The notes under the pieces: model-generated
Databases searched by the model: none
What the model was told of the DNA's origin: nothing
The model's input: only the letters and a program-made list of their open reading frames with translations
Shown: positions 15,354 through 23,086 of the stretch, one piece after another
Layout: every line of letters starts with the position of its first letter
How positions within the stretch are numbered: position 1 is the first letter of the stretch
Translations under genes and position numbers: made by a program
Virus record (IMG/VR): IMGVR_UViG_3300032605_000106
Coordinates: 1 to 27,584 of that record
Direction: 5' to 3' (one strand)
DNA length: 27,584 nt
Source of the DNA: a virus

Positions 15354-17222
15354 ATGGCACAAACTTTTACAGAATTTAAAACACCACTTACTAAAATGAG
15401 TTTCACTCCGGATATTCCAAGTTCGGCATTACAACCTAATGAATATAATATTGGATTTAATGTTGAAACAGATACCAGAGGTATTCGTTCAGTATTTGGT
15501 GATACACAAATATTAAGCTCTATTCCAGGAACTCCTATATTTGTAAGTTCAGGTTACAGAGCCAATGATGAATATTGGTTTATTGTAGCCGCAATTTCAA
15601 ACGGAACAGAAGGACGCTGGTATGCTATCGATAAAAATGGAATTACTAACATTACTCCTGGGTATGGAAATGATCCCAACGCTTATCTTCCTGGTTACAG
15701 TTATGGCATCCCTATTACTGACAGTTGGAATGGCACTGTTCTTTTTATCAATGACTCGGTCTCGGCTCCACTCTATCTATTGCCGGATGCGGAAGAGTTT
15801 CGCGAATATAGTCAATACGGTGTTACCTTAACAACTACTGCGGCTAGCGGAACAGGCACAATAGCTACATTAACATTTGCTAATCAAGGCACAGCTCCTT
15901 ATTCAGTAGGTAATCAAATTATTGTTAGTGGCGTTGTGCCATTAGGATATAATGGAACTTATGTTGTAACTGGTTGCACAGCAACTACTGTTAGCTATGT
16001 AAATTCAACAACAGGATCACAAACAGCTCCTGGACAAATTGTTCCTAATTATCAGTGGAACTACAATCCAGATTGGTCTGCTGTAACTGCTAAGTTTATG
16101 CACATCTATTCTACACCTAATGTAGGATCAATTTTAATTGCTGGCAACTTAACTGCTGATGTTATTAGTTCAGGCACTACACAAAACTATCCAACAACGG
16201 TTCAATGGAGTCAAGCATTTGGTTTAAATTCAGGTCCAACAACTTGGGCACCTACTATAACCAATGTGGCAAACCAATTAGAAGTGCCAGTGCGTGGTCC
16301 AGTTATTGATGGATTCCCAATGGGCGGTAACTTTTATATTTGTTCTTATTGGGACACAGTTATTTTTAGTCCAATCAATTACCAATCTACAAGTGCTCCA
16401 ATTCTTGGCGTAAGATTATTAACACAAGGTCGCGGACTATTAAATGAAAACTGCTGGGCCAATGCTGATACATTAGTATATGGATTAGATGCTCGTGATT
16501 TGTGGAGCTTTGATGGTAGTAACTTTAAGAGTCTTGGCAATCAACGCATTAAAGATTATTTTTATGCTAATTTAAATCCAGCATTTGTGGATCGTGTGTT
16601 TGTTATTAATAACACACAAAAGAATCAAATTGAATATTACTATCCAGATTTAACATCTACTGGATGGTGTAACAAAATGATTAGTTATCGTTATGACTTA
16701 GATATTTTCAATCCACCACGCGATGTAAGTAATGCTAGTCATGCCACTGAAGCTCCATTGTTTATGAATGGTGATTTTAACACAGCTAGTCGTAGTGTTG
16801 TTTACTTACAAGGTGTTGCTAATAGTCAATTGGTTGAAAAAGATCAAGGCACATCATTTTTAAATGATACTCCAATTACTAGTATATTTCGCAGAGATAA
16901 TATTAGTTTAGGATTAAATTATAGTCAACAAGCATTGTTACATCGCATATTACCTGAAGTAGTTAATATTAATACTAATGGATTACAAATTAATGGTGTA
17001 GGTGAACTTACTGTAACTGTAGGTGGAACTAATAGTGTTGGAACTGATCCAGATTTTAAACCGCCAGTTACAATGTTAATTAACACACAAAATCCTTGGA
17101 CACAAATCAATCAAAACGCATATCGTGTAAATACTTTGATATTAGGCGACTCAAGTGATTCAACAACTTGGCAATGTGCTGCCATTAATTGGCAGTTTAC
17201 TCCTACACAGGATGCGAGATAA
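15354..17222 (+). CDS. Probable tail nozzle / tail tubular protein
   Basis: From ATG 15354 this is 622 residues. It has the look of the short-tail nozzle of P22/SU10-type phages, the tube closing the tail below the adaptor. The N-terminus sets out a structural 'EFKTPLTKMSF ... ALQPNEYNIGFNVETDTRGIRSVFGD' plan. Propeller-like stretches follow, such as YWFIVAAISNG and NGTVLFINDSVSAPLYLL. Further on come QRIKDYFYANLNPAFVDRVF and a TQKNQIEYYYPDL strand, both typical of this family. Residues ~157-232 are an apparent inserted Ig-like domain (IIVSGVVPLGYNGTYVVTGC). The stop overlaps the next ATG by one base. The main alternative is another tail-hub protein. Confidence 0.65.
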   Translation: MAQTFTEFKTPLTKMSFTPDIPSSALQPNEYNIGFNVETDTRGIRSVFGDTQILSSIPGTPIFVSSGYRANDEYWFIVAAISNGTEGRWYAIDKNGITNITPGYGNDPNAYLPGYSYGIPITDSWNGTVLFINDSVSAPLYLLPDAEEFREYSQYGVTLTTTAASGTGTIATLTFANQGTAPYSVGNQIIVSGVVPLGYNGTYVVTGCTATTVSYVNSTTGSQTAPGQIVPNYQWNYNPDWSAVTAKFMHIYSTPNVGSILIAGNLTADVISSGTTQNYPTTVQWSQAFGLNSGPTTWAPTITNVANQLEVPVRGPVIDGFPMGGNFYICSYWDTVIFSPINYQSTSAPILGVRLLTQGRGLLNENCWANADTLVYGLDARDLWSFDGSNFKSLGNQRIKDYFYANLNPAFVDRVFVINNTQKNQIEYYYPDLTSTGWCNKMISYRYDLDIFNPPRDVSNASHATEAPLFMNGDFNTASRSVVYLQGVANSQLVEKDQGTSFLNDTPITSIFRRDNISLGLNYSQQALLHRILPEVVNINTNGLQINGVGELTVTVGGTNSVGTDPDFKPPVTMLINTQNPWTQINQNAYRVNTLILGDSSDSTTWQCAAINWQFTPTQDAR

Positions 17223-19675
17223 TGACTACATTTGCTGTTACAGATCCAGCACATACTATTGCGGCACTTAACTATGCTTTAAGTAATTTAGGGCAAGGGG
17301 GAGGTAGTGGCAATAGTGGTGCTACTGGAAATGTATTAACAGTTAATACCACAAGTGGCATTATTAGTTTAAATGGTTCAACAACAGTTCAAGCATATTA
17401 CTATCAATATGTTAATATTCGTTATGCGGATTCAGCAAGCGGCGCTGGATTTACTACAAGTCCAACAAATAAACTATATTATGGTATTTTAAATTCAAGT
17501 AGTTCAACTCCAGTTAATCTTAATAATCCTACAAGTTATCAATGGGAATTAGTAACAGGTGGTTTTGGCACAACTAAAACTTTATTTTATAGCACATTAG
17601 GTGGACGCCAAGTTCAGTTTACTGCGGCAACAACTATTCCTAGTGTGTTCTTTAATTCAGTAGTTAACGCTACTCCGATTAATTTAGACTATGTAACTAG
17701 CACACAAGCATTACCACAAGTAGTTCTTACTGCTTATTTGAGATCCAATACTGCGCCATCTACACCAACAGGTGGAACATATGATTTTGGTAATTTGGTA
17801 TTTACGCCGCCCAGTAGTTGGTCGAATAGTGTGCCGACTGGCAACACCGCATATTATAGTTCACAAAATACTTTTATTGCTCCTGTAAACGGAACAACTG
17901 CTAATCCAAGTTTAACTTGGACTACTCCAGTATTAACTGGATCTAATGGCACAAGTGTTTATCAATATACTGTATATCAACAAGCTAATATACAACCTAA
18001 TGTGCCGTCAGGTGGTAGTTATAACTTTGGTAATGCTGTAGGAACTCCTCCAAGTGGATGGTCAAATACTCCATCGGGCACAGGCAATATTGTTATTTGG
18101 AGTTCAACAGCACAAGCAAATACAAATACACCAGGTGGCACTTGGTATGCTAATGGTTCATCTAGTTGGAGTTCTCCAATTCAGTTTAGTGGTTCAAGTG
18201 GTGCTACGGGTGAGCGTGGATTTATTCCAATGGGTTATGTGGTTACTACACAAAATCCAACTACTGCTCCTGGTAATACTAACGCTAACTTAACAGCAGC
18301 ATTTAGCGCATCAAGAACTAACTTTAGTGCTCCTATTGGAACTGGTTATGCTCCAGAAGCAGGAGATACTGCTAGTTTCACATGGGGTAGTAATACATCA
18401 GTTAATACTGTTTACACATATTCTGGAACTGATTGGTCATTAGCTGATGGACAAATTATTAACGGTAATGTATTCGTAACTGGATCTGTTAATGCTAGTG
18501 CTTTAAACGCTAATGATGTTTACGCATTAAATTTACGCGGTGGTAATGTTAATGTAGGAACCTATGCTGGAACTGGTTATTGGTTTCAAGCTAGCACAGG
18601 TAATGCTTATGTTGGCGGCAATTTAACTATTGGTAATAATGCTACTATTGGTAACAATTTAACTATTGGTAACAGCGTTACTATTGGTGGTTTAACTTAT
18701 AATGGTAACTTGCTTAATAATGTAGTTACTCCAGGAGTTATTGCTAGTAATGCTGTTACTGTTGGAACTATTGCTAATGGCGCAGTTACATATGGCGCAT
18801 TATCAGCTAATTCAATTCAAGCTAATGCTGTAGCAGCAAATACATTAAGTGGTAATATTATTGTTGCTAATACATTATTGGGCAATACAATTATTGCTAA
18901 TACATTAAGTGGCAACGCTATTATTGCTAACACCATTTCTGGTAATACAATTATTGCTAACACCATTTCTGGTAATTCATTGGTAGCAAATAGTATTACT
19001 GCCACACAAATTAGTTCTGCTTATGTTTACGCTGGCAATATTACTAGCTTTGGTGCTACACAAGGAAATGTAAACAGTCCTGGATATTGGTTAGCTTACA
19101 ATTCTGGTGATGCTCACTTTGGTGGTAATGTTACCATTGGTGCTAATTTAAATGTTTCTGGTTTAGTTACTACCGGCGCATTGAATAGTAATACTGTTAT
19201 TACTACAACTATGCAACCATCTACAGTTAGTAATTTCCAAGCTGCGGCTGGAGGTGTTGGAACCGGTTATGTTGTTGTAACTAATCCAGTATCAGGCACA
19301 GCATATCCTACTGATATGAGTGTTAATATTACTACAACTCAAAATAATCAACCTGTTTATATCTATGCCGGAATGCAAACTTATTGGAATAGTTTTACTT
19401 TAGCAGCTAATAGTGAAATTGTTTTAGCTGTTAGTTTATTTAGAGGCAATGTAGGAATTACTACTGACAATTATACTTTTGATTCGGGCCCAGGTGGTGG
19501 ATCAGTTAATTTTGAATCTACTACAAATTTTACTGGATTTACTGATGCTCCTCCAACACCAGGAACTTATAACTATTACCTTTCAGTAGGTGTTATTACA
19601 ACTGCTGGTAGTTATAGCGGTGGCAATGTTTCAGTGGGATTTAGAAATATTACAACACAAACACTTAAACGATGA
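17222..19675 (+). CDS. Long fiber / host-specificity-type protein
   Basis: From ATG 17222 (TAATG overlap with the nozzle stop) the protein has 817 residues. An N-terminal unit (1-60) leads into a beta domain (~60-165). Two similar ~75-residue modules follow at ~169-245 and ~249-325, each with 'T/SGGtYdFGN...PPs.WS...P.G', the kind seen in the C-terminal half of tail-tip and fiber proteins. Next come a short GATGERG element, hexapeptide-like TIGNNATIGNNLTIGN strands (~465-490) and six copies of a 10-residue I-V/I-A-N-T-x-S-G-N repeat (~537-596). The C-terminal ~160 residues are a non-repetitive globular domain. It likely forms a fiber attached to the tail tip. A chaperone-like gene follows at once. 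Confidence 0.75.
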   Translation: MTTFAVTDPAHTIAALNYALSNLGQGGGSGNSGATGNVLTVNTTSGIISLNGSTTVQAYYYQYVNIRYADSASGAGFTTSPTNKLYYGILNSSSSTPVNLNNPTSYQWELVTGGFGTTKTLFYSTLGGRQVQFTAATTIPSVFFNSVVNATPINLDYVTSTQALPQVVLTAYLRSNTAPSTPTGGTYDFGNLVFTPPSSWSNSVPTGNTAYYSSQNTFIAPVNGTTANPSLTWTTPVLTGSNGTSVYQYTVYQQANIQPNVPSGGSYNFGNAVGTPPSGWSNTPSGTGNIVIWSSTAQANTNTPGGTWYANGSSSWSSPIQFSGSSGATGERGFIPMGYVVTTQNPTTAPGNTNANLTAAFSASRTNFSAPIGTGYAPEAGDTASFTWGSNTSVNTVYTYSGTDWSLADGQIINGNVFVTGSVNASALNANDVYALNLRGGNVNVGTYAGTGYWFQASTGNAYVGGNLTIGNNATIGNNLTIGNSVTIGGLTYNGNLLNNVVTPGVIASNAVTVGTIANGAVTYGALSANSIQANAVAANTLSGNIIVANTLLGNTIIANTLSGNAIIANTISGNTIIANTISGNSLVANSITATQISSAYVYAGNITSFGATQGNVNSPGYWLAYNSGDAHFGGNVTIGANLNVSGLVTTGALNSNTVITTTMQPSTVSNFQAAAGGVGTGYVVVTNPVSGTAYPTDMSVNITTTQNNQPVYIYAGMQTYWNSFTLAANSEIVLAVSLFRGNVGITTDNYTFDSGPGGGSVNFESTTNFTGFTDAPPTPGTYNYYLSVGVITTAGSYSGGNVSVGFRNITTQTLKR
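18830..19009 (+). repeat. Ten-residue (30-bp) tandem repeats in the fiber
   Basis: Six tandem 30-base units encode V/I-A/V/I-A-N-T-x-x-G-N-x, the last one diverged. Units four and five share a nearly identical stretch (ATTGCTAACACCATTTCTGG). The regular spacing of Asn, Gly and aliphatic residues fits a beta-helical or trimeric shaft. Confidence 0.85.
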
Positions 19676-20106
19676 TTTATACAATATACAATCCTACAAC
19701 TGGTCAAATACTTCAAACTATTCACGGCGATAACGCGGATTGGATTCAATCCAATCTTGACGGTAAAAACTATGTTGAAGGCGATTATAATGCCAAAGAT
19801 TATTATATCGATAACAATCAAGCTGTTGCCAAACCTACAAATCCTAGCATAGGTGGACAAAAATATAATTTTGATTATACAACAAAATCATGGATTTATG
19901 ATACTGTAGCTAGTGCTACCGCATTAAGAAAATACAGAAATGATGAATTAACTAATGTTGATAAAATTAATCCTACTTGGTATAGTAGTTTAACTACTGA
20001 TCAACAAACAGAATTACAGCAATATAGACAAGATTTATTGAATATTCCACAGCAGTCTGGATTCCCTACTACTGTCACTTGGCCCACAAAACCAAGTTGG
20101 TTATAA
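19672..20106 (+). CDS. Probable tail fiber assembly chaperone
   Basis: The protein has 144 residues. The C-terminal half carries the familiar pattern of phage fiber assembly proteins. A helix with LRKYRNDELTNVDKINPTWY is followed by LTTDQQTELQQYRQDLLNIPQQSGFP and then VTWPTKPSWL, the 'W..L...q...w..YRqaL.diP.Q.gfp..v.WP..P' arrangement. The N-terminal part (MIYTIYNPTTGQILQTIHG) resembles the opening of such proteins. They help fold or trimerise fibers without entering the virion. Its ATG overlaps the stop of the fiber gene (ATGA at 19672-19675), so that fiber is its most likely client. Confidence 0.85.
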   Translation: MIYTIYNPTTGQILQTIHGDNADWIQSNLDGKNYVEGDYNAKDYYIDNNQAVAKPTNPSIGGQKYNFDYTTKSWIYDTVASATALRKYRNDELTNVDKINPTWYSSLTTDQQTELQQYRQDLLNIPQQSGFPTTVTWPTKPSWL

Positions 20107-20124
20107 CCGGTTTAACTAAGATCT

Positions 20125-20132
20125 ACTAAATA
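20125..20132 (+). promoter_or_regulatory. Putative late promoter, ACTAAATA motif (copy 3, leaderless start)
   Basis: ACTAAATA lies in the 30-base gap before the cupin gene and ends four bases before ATG 20137. As at 7456, no -35 box and no Shine-Dalgarno sequence is present, and the context reads ACTAAATACAC then GATG. A transcript starting five or six bases downstream would begin at or next to the start codon. Confidence 0.55.
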
Positions 20133-20136
20133 CACG

Positions 20137-20469
20137 ATGACACCTGAATCAGAAGAAAAACTAAAAGTAGTTCATCATTTTGCCGGCGGAGTTTATGCCA
20201 AGGAAATGACATTAGAAACGCTCGAAGATTGTATGCATCAACATAAGCATCATTTCGATCATATGAGTATATTAACATCTGGCAAAGTTATGTTAGATGT
20301 TGATGGAGAAAAAACAATTCATACAGCTCCTGCTGTTTTGAATATTGCTGCCGGTAAGCGTCACTGGATTCTTCCTTTGGAAGCTCCAGTTAAATGGTTT
20401 TGTATTCACAGAACTGATTTTACTGATCCAGCTAAAGTAGATGATGATATAGTATCAGAGAGAGAATAA
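20137..20469 (+). CDS. Cupin-domain protein
   Basis: This 110-residue single-domain cupin has both metal-binding motifs. Motif 1 is H36-x-H38-x3-H42-x6-G49, with His where classical cupins have Glu. Motif 2 holds H76 in AAGKRHWI. These four His residues could coordinate one Fe, Mn or Ni ion. Cupins of this size range from enzymes (dioxygenases, isomerases) to sugar-binding proteins, and nothing seen here picks between them. It stands alone between the fiber chaperone and the ejection cluster, with its own promoter-like motif and one base before the next gene. It could modify a carbohydrate or fiber, or be a small structural part. No signal peptide is seen. Confidence 0.85.
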   Translation: MTPESEEKLKVVHHFAGGVYAKEMTLETLEDCMHQHKHHFDHMSILTSGKVMLDVDGEKTIHTAPAVLNIAAGKRHWILPLEAPVKWFCIHRTDFTDPAKVDDDIVSERE

Positions 20470-20470
20470 G

Positions 20471-22072
20471 ATGAGTGCAGATTGGGGTAGTTGGAGCGAT
20501 TATTTCGGTGGTAGTGATAACAGTGGTGGCGGTGACCTAAGTAGCGGTGCGTATGATTATACTGCTCCTACTGATAACTCTGGTTCAAATCCTACTGATT
20601 ACACAGGTGGTCAAGATACCGGCAATTGGTATGATACTACTCCACAAGGTCCAGTAGAACCTACCAACGGAGGATATGATACTTCGGGTAATTGGACTGG
20701 CACAGAACCTGCTCCAGAGACTACATATACTGCTCCAACTTCATATACTCCAAACGAATCAGGTGGATATACTGCTCCAACTGGCGCACAATATTTTGGT
20801 AGTCCTCCGGAAACTCCAACTATTTGGTCTGATATACAAGGCCAAGAACAAGATTTACAAGGTATAGGAACACAAACTGGATACAATACTGGCGGAACAA
20901 ATCCATCGGTTACTATTGAACCTGCTCCAGAAACATTTAATCAACCAAATCCAACTACTCAAGCTACGCAAGCATTGCCTCCAGGTTATACTATGAATTC
21001 GGATGGCACAATTAGTATGGCTCCAGTGACTGGAAATGAACCTGCTCCTGTATTGGATATGAGTCAACCATGGACACCTCCAGCAGATAATACTGCCGCT
21101 GGTCCTGTTACTCCATCTACAGATACAACAGGAACTACTTCTACTGATACAAGTGGTTCTACAAGTGGCACAAGTTCAACAGGTGGTAATACAACTGCTA
21201 ATGGTAACACATCAAATTCAGGTGGTGGCATTATGGATTGGCTTAAAGCCAATCCAGGAACAGCAGCTTTATTAGGAGCAGGTGGTGTTGGAACTATTGC
21301 CGCACTAAGTCATTTATTTGGTAGTAGTGCTGCCGCAGGTTCAGCTGCAAGTGGTAGTGCTGGTGGCTCCGCCGCTGGTGGTTCAGCAGCTGGTGGCACT
21401 GGTGGCACGGGTGTTTCACAATCAGGTGGTGCCGGTGGTTCATTGAGCAAAACTCCAATTAACAATCCAGCTATGCCGCAACCTGGGCAAACACAAACTC
21501 CAATTACTAATACATCTACTAATCCAACACAGCCAGGCGCAAACACAACTCCAAATGGTAACACAGCTCCAAATGGAAATACTACAGCAACTGATTCATC
21601 TGGATTACCAAGTTGGTTAGCACCATTATTAGGTGGCGCGGCCGCATTATACTTTGGTCCAAGTTTATTAAACAAAGGTGCTAGCAATGGAAATATTTCT
21701 AGTCCAAATTATTTAGATCAGTTTGGTAAAACACCTACAACACCAGGTGCTGGTGGAAATGGTCTCGGCGGATATGCTGGCTTTAGTAATGCTGGATTAA
21801 ATCCAGGTTGGATACAAGCTGGAGTTCCAAATTACAATCCTAGTATTACACAACAAAATCCTACTCAAAATCAATACAACTGGGGAACACATCCTTTCAT
21901 GTATCAAATGAGTGACTTAGCAAATTATCAACAACCAGGCGGTCCTGCCAATACTCAAGTAGCTGGACCTGTTGCTCCACCACAAGGCGGACAACCACCC
22001 AGCTTAGGAGGACTGCCGCCTAGTCCAACCGGACCTATTTCATTCGGTCCAATTGTTAATCAACCACAGTAA
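20471..22072 (+). CDS. Low-complexity Gly/Thr/Pro-rich protein, putative ejection protein
   Basis: I do not recognise a family for this 533-residue protein. Residues 1-250 are disordered and rich in Thr, Gly, Asn, Pro and Ser (many TAPT, PAPET and TGGN phrases). Residues ~258-283 form a hydrophobic stretch after MDWLKANPG (TAALLGAGGVGTIAALSHLF), followed by Gly/Ser/Ala repeats. A second hydrophobic stretch lies at ~380-400 (WLAPLLGGAAALYFGPSLL). Pro/Asn/Gly-rich sequence runs to the end. Two helices in a flexible chain, and its place at the head of the ejection cluster, suggest a virion protein that enters the host envelope during DNA delivery. Start: ATG 20471, one base after the cupin stop. 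Confidence 0.75.
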   Translation: MSADWGSWSDYFGGSDNSGGGDLSSGAYDYTAPTDNSGSNPTDYTGGQDTGNWYDTTPQGPVEPTNGGYDTSGNWTGTEPAPETTYTAPTSYTPNESGGYTAPTGAQYFGSPPETPTIWSDIQGQEQDLQGIGTQTGYNTGGTNPSVTIEPAPETFNQPNPTTQATQALPPGYTMNSDGTISMAPVTGNEPAPVLDMSQPWTPPADNTAAGPVTPSTDTTGTTSTDTSGSTSGTSSTGGNTTANGNTSNSGGGIMDWLKANPGTAALLGAGGVGTIAALSHLFGSSAAAGSAASGSAGGSAAGGSAAGGTGGTGVSQSGGAGGSLSKTPINNPAMPQPGQTQTPITNTSTNPTQPGANTTPNGNTAPNGNTTATDSSGLPSWLAPLLGGAAALYFGPSLLNKGASNGNISSPNYLDQFGKTPTTPGAGGNGLGGYAGFSNAGLNPGWIQAGVPNYNPSITQQNPTQNQYNWGTHPFMYQMSDLANYQQPGGPANTQVAGPVAPPQGGQPPSLGGLPPSPTGPISFGPIVNQPQ

Positions 22073-22092
22073 AGCTAGGTAAAATGAAACAA

Positions 22093-22100
22093 ACTAAATA
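22093..22100 (+). promoter_or_regulatory. Putative late promoter, ACTAAATA motif (copy 4)
   Basis: ACTAAATA lies in the 51-base gap between 22072 and 22124, 23 bases before the next ATG. Unlike copies 2 and 3, the downstream gene has a good Shine-Dalgarno sequence (AGGAG, 22110-22114), so the message would have a short leader. Confidence 0.45.
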
Positions 22101-22109
22101 TAGAAAATC

Positions 22110-22114
22110 AGGAG
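22110..22114 (+). promoter_or_regulatory. Ribosome binding site, AGGAG
   Basis: AGGAG lies nine bases before ATG 22124. With the capsid gene's site, it is one of the two closest matches to the consensus in the window. Confidence 0.75.
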
Positions 22115-22123
22115 AATTATAAA

Positions 22124-23086
22124 ATGGCCAATGCCTCACAAGGTTCATCAAGCGGACAAACAACTTATGTTCCACAAGTTAATCCATACCAAATAGCACA
22201 AAATGCTAATAGTGGCGCTGGCTACAATGCTTATACTCAAGGCGCTGGCAATGCTATTGCTGGCGGTCAAGATTTGTTTAATAGCAGTTTACCTGGTGTA
22301 AACTATGCGGCACAAAATGTAGCTGGCTATGGAGCTCAAGCACAAAATGTTTTAGGCACTGGCGGAGAACAAAACTTCAACGCAGGTAGTCAAGGCTTAC
22401 AAAGTTTGTTCAGTCCTGATTATGAACAACAACAATTGGCAGCTAGTCAAATTCCTGCTCAACAACAATATCAACAAAACTTAGCTAATCAACAAGCTGG
22501 CTTTGGTGGTGCTGGCCAATTAGGTTCAGCTCGTGCGGCATTAGCTGGTTCACAAATGGCTACTACTAATCAACAAAATCAACAAGTTGCGGCAGCTAAT
22601 GTGGCTAATCAAATTGCTCAACAAAGAGCTAGCGCAGCTAATCAGTTAATGACTGGCGGACAAAGCGCATTACAAGGTGGCTTGGCAGCTGGACAAGCTG
22701 GTATGGCCGCAAGTCAAGTTCCATTACAATATGCTAATCAATATGCTAATTACTTGAATTCATTTGCGCCAAACTTACAAGGCAACTTCTCCGGCACTAA
22801 TGGTTACACAACTACACAAAATGGCGGAAACAGTTCAGGTGGCGTTAACATTCTTCCAAGTTTATCAGATATTATGGCTAAAGAAAATATTGTGTTTGTT
22901 GACAATCAAGGCCGTCATAAGATTTATGACTTTAGTTATAAAGGCGACACTAAACGCTATCGTGGTGTTATGGCTCAAGATGTTCAGAAATATCAACCAG
23001 ATGCTGTTATTATGGGCTCTGATGGTTACTTGCGTGTTGACTATAGTAAACTTGGTTTACAAATGATTGAATTAGGAAAAGAATAA
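22124..23086 (+). CDS. Ejection-cluster protein with C-terminal S74-like chaperone domain
   Basis: The product has 320 residues. Residues 1-230 are Gln/Ala/Asn/Gly-rich and mostly helical (for example QQQYQQNLANQQAGFGGAG and AANVANQIAQQRAS), with no enzyme motif. From about residue 245 the sequence changes to a peptidase S74 / intramolecular chaperone-like domain: SDIMAKENIVFVDNQG, then IYDFSYKG, YRGVMAQDV, PDAV and LRVDYSKLG. The self-cleaving Ser-Lys pair of the family (S-D-x-x-x-K) is kept as S248 and K253. In fibers this domain promotes trimerisation and then cuts itself off. Here it ends what looks like an internal or ejection protein next to the transglycosylase gene. The stop overlaps the next ATG (TAATG). 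Confidence 0.8.
   Translation: MANASQGSSSGQTTYVPQVNPYQIAQNANSGAGYNAYTQGAGNAIAGGQDLFNSSLPGVNYAAQNVAGYGAQAQNVLGTGGEQNFNAGSQGLQSLFSPDYEQQQLAASQIPAQQQYQQNLANQQAGFGGAGQLGSARAALAGSQMATTNQQNQQVAAANVANQIAQQRASAANQLMTGGQSALQGGLAAGQAGMAASQVPLQYANQYANYLNSFAPNLQGNFSGTNGYTTTQNGGNSSGGVNILPSLSDIMAKENIVFVDNQGRHKIYDFSYKGDTKRYRGVMAQDVQKYQPDAVIMGSDGYLRVDYSKLGLQMIELGKE

Noticed and set aside
17189-17221. Upstream non-ATG start for the 817-residue fiber
   Set aside because: ATG 17222 overlaps the nozzle stop as TAATG, the pattern used by several other genes here; the extension lies within the nozzle coding sequence.
21310-21687. Minus-strand Pro/Ala-rich frame of 125 codons
   Set aside because: It mirrors Gly/Ala/Ser-rich coding repeats of the plus-strand gene; no start signal.
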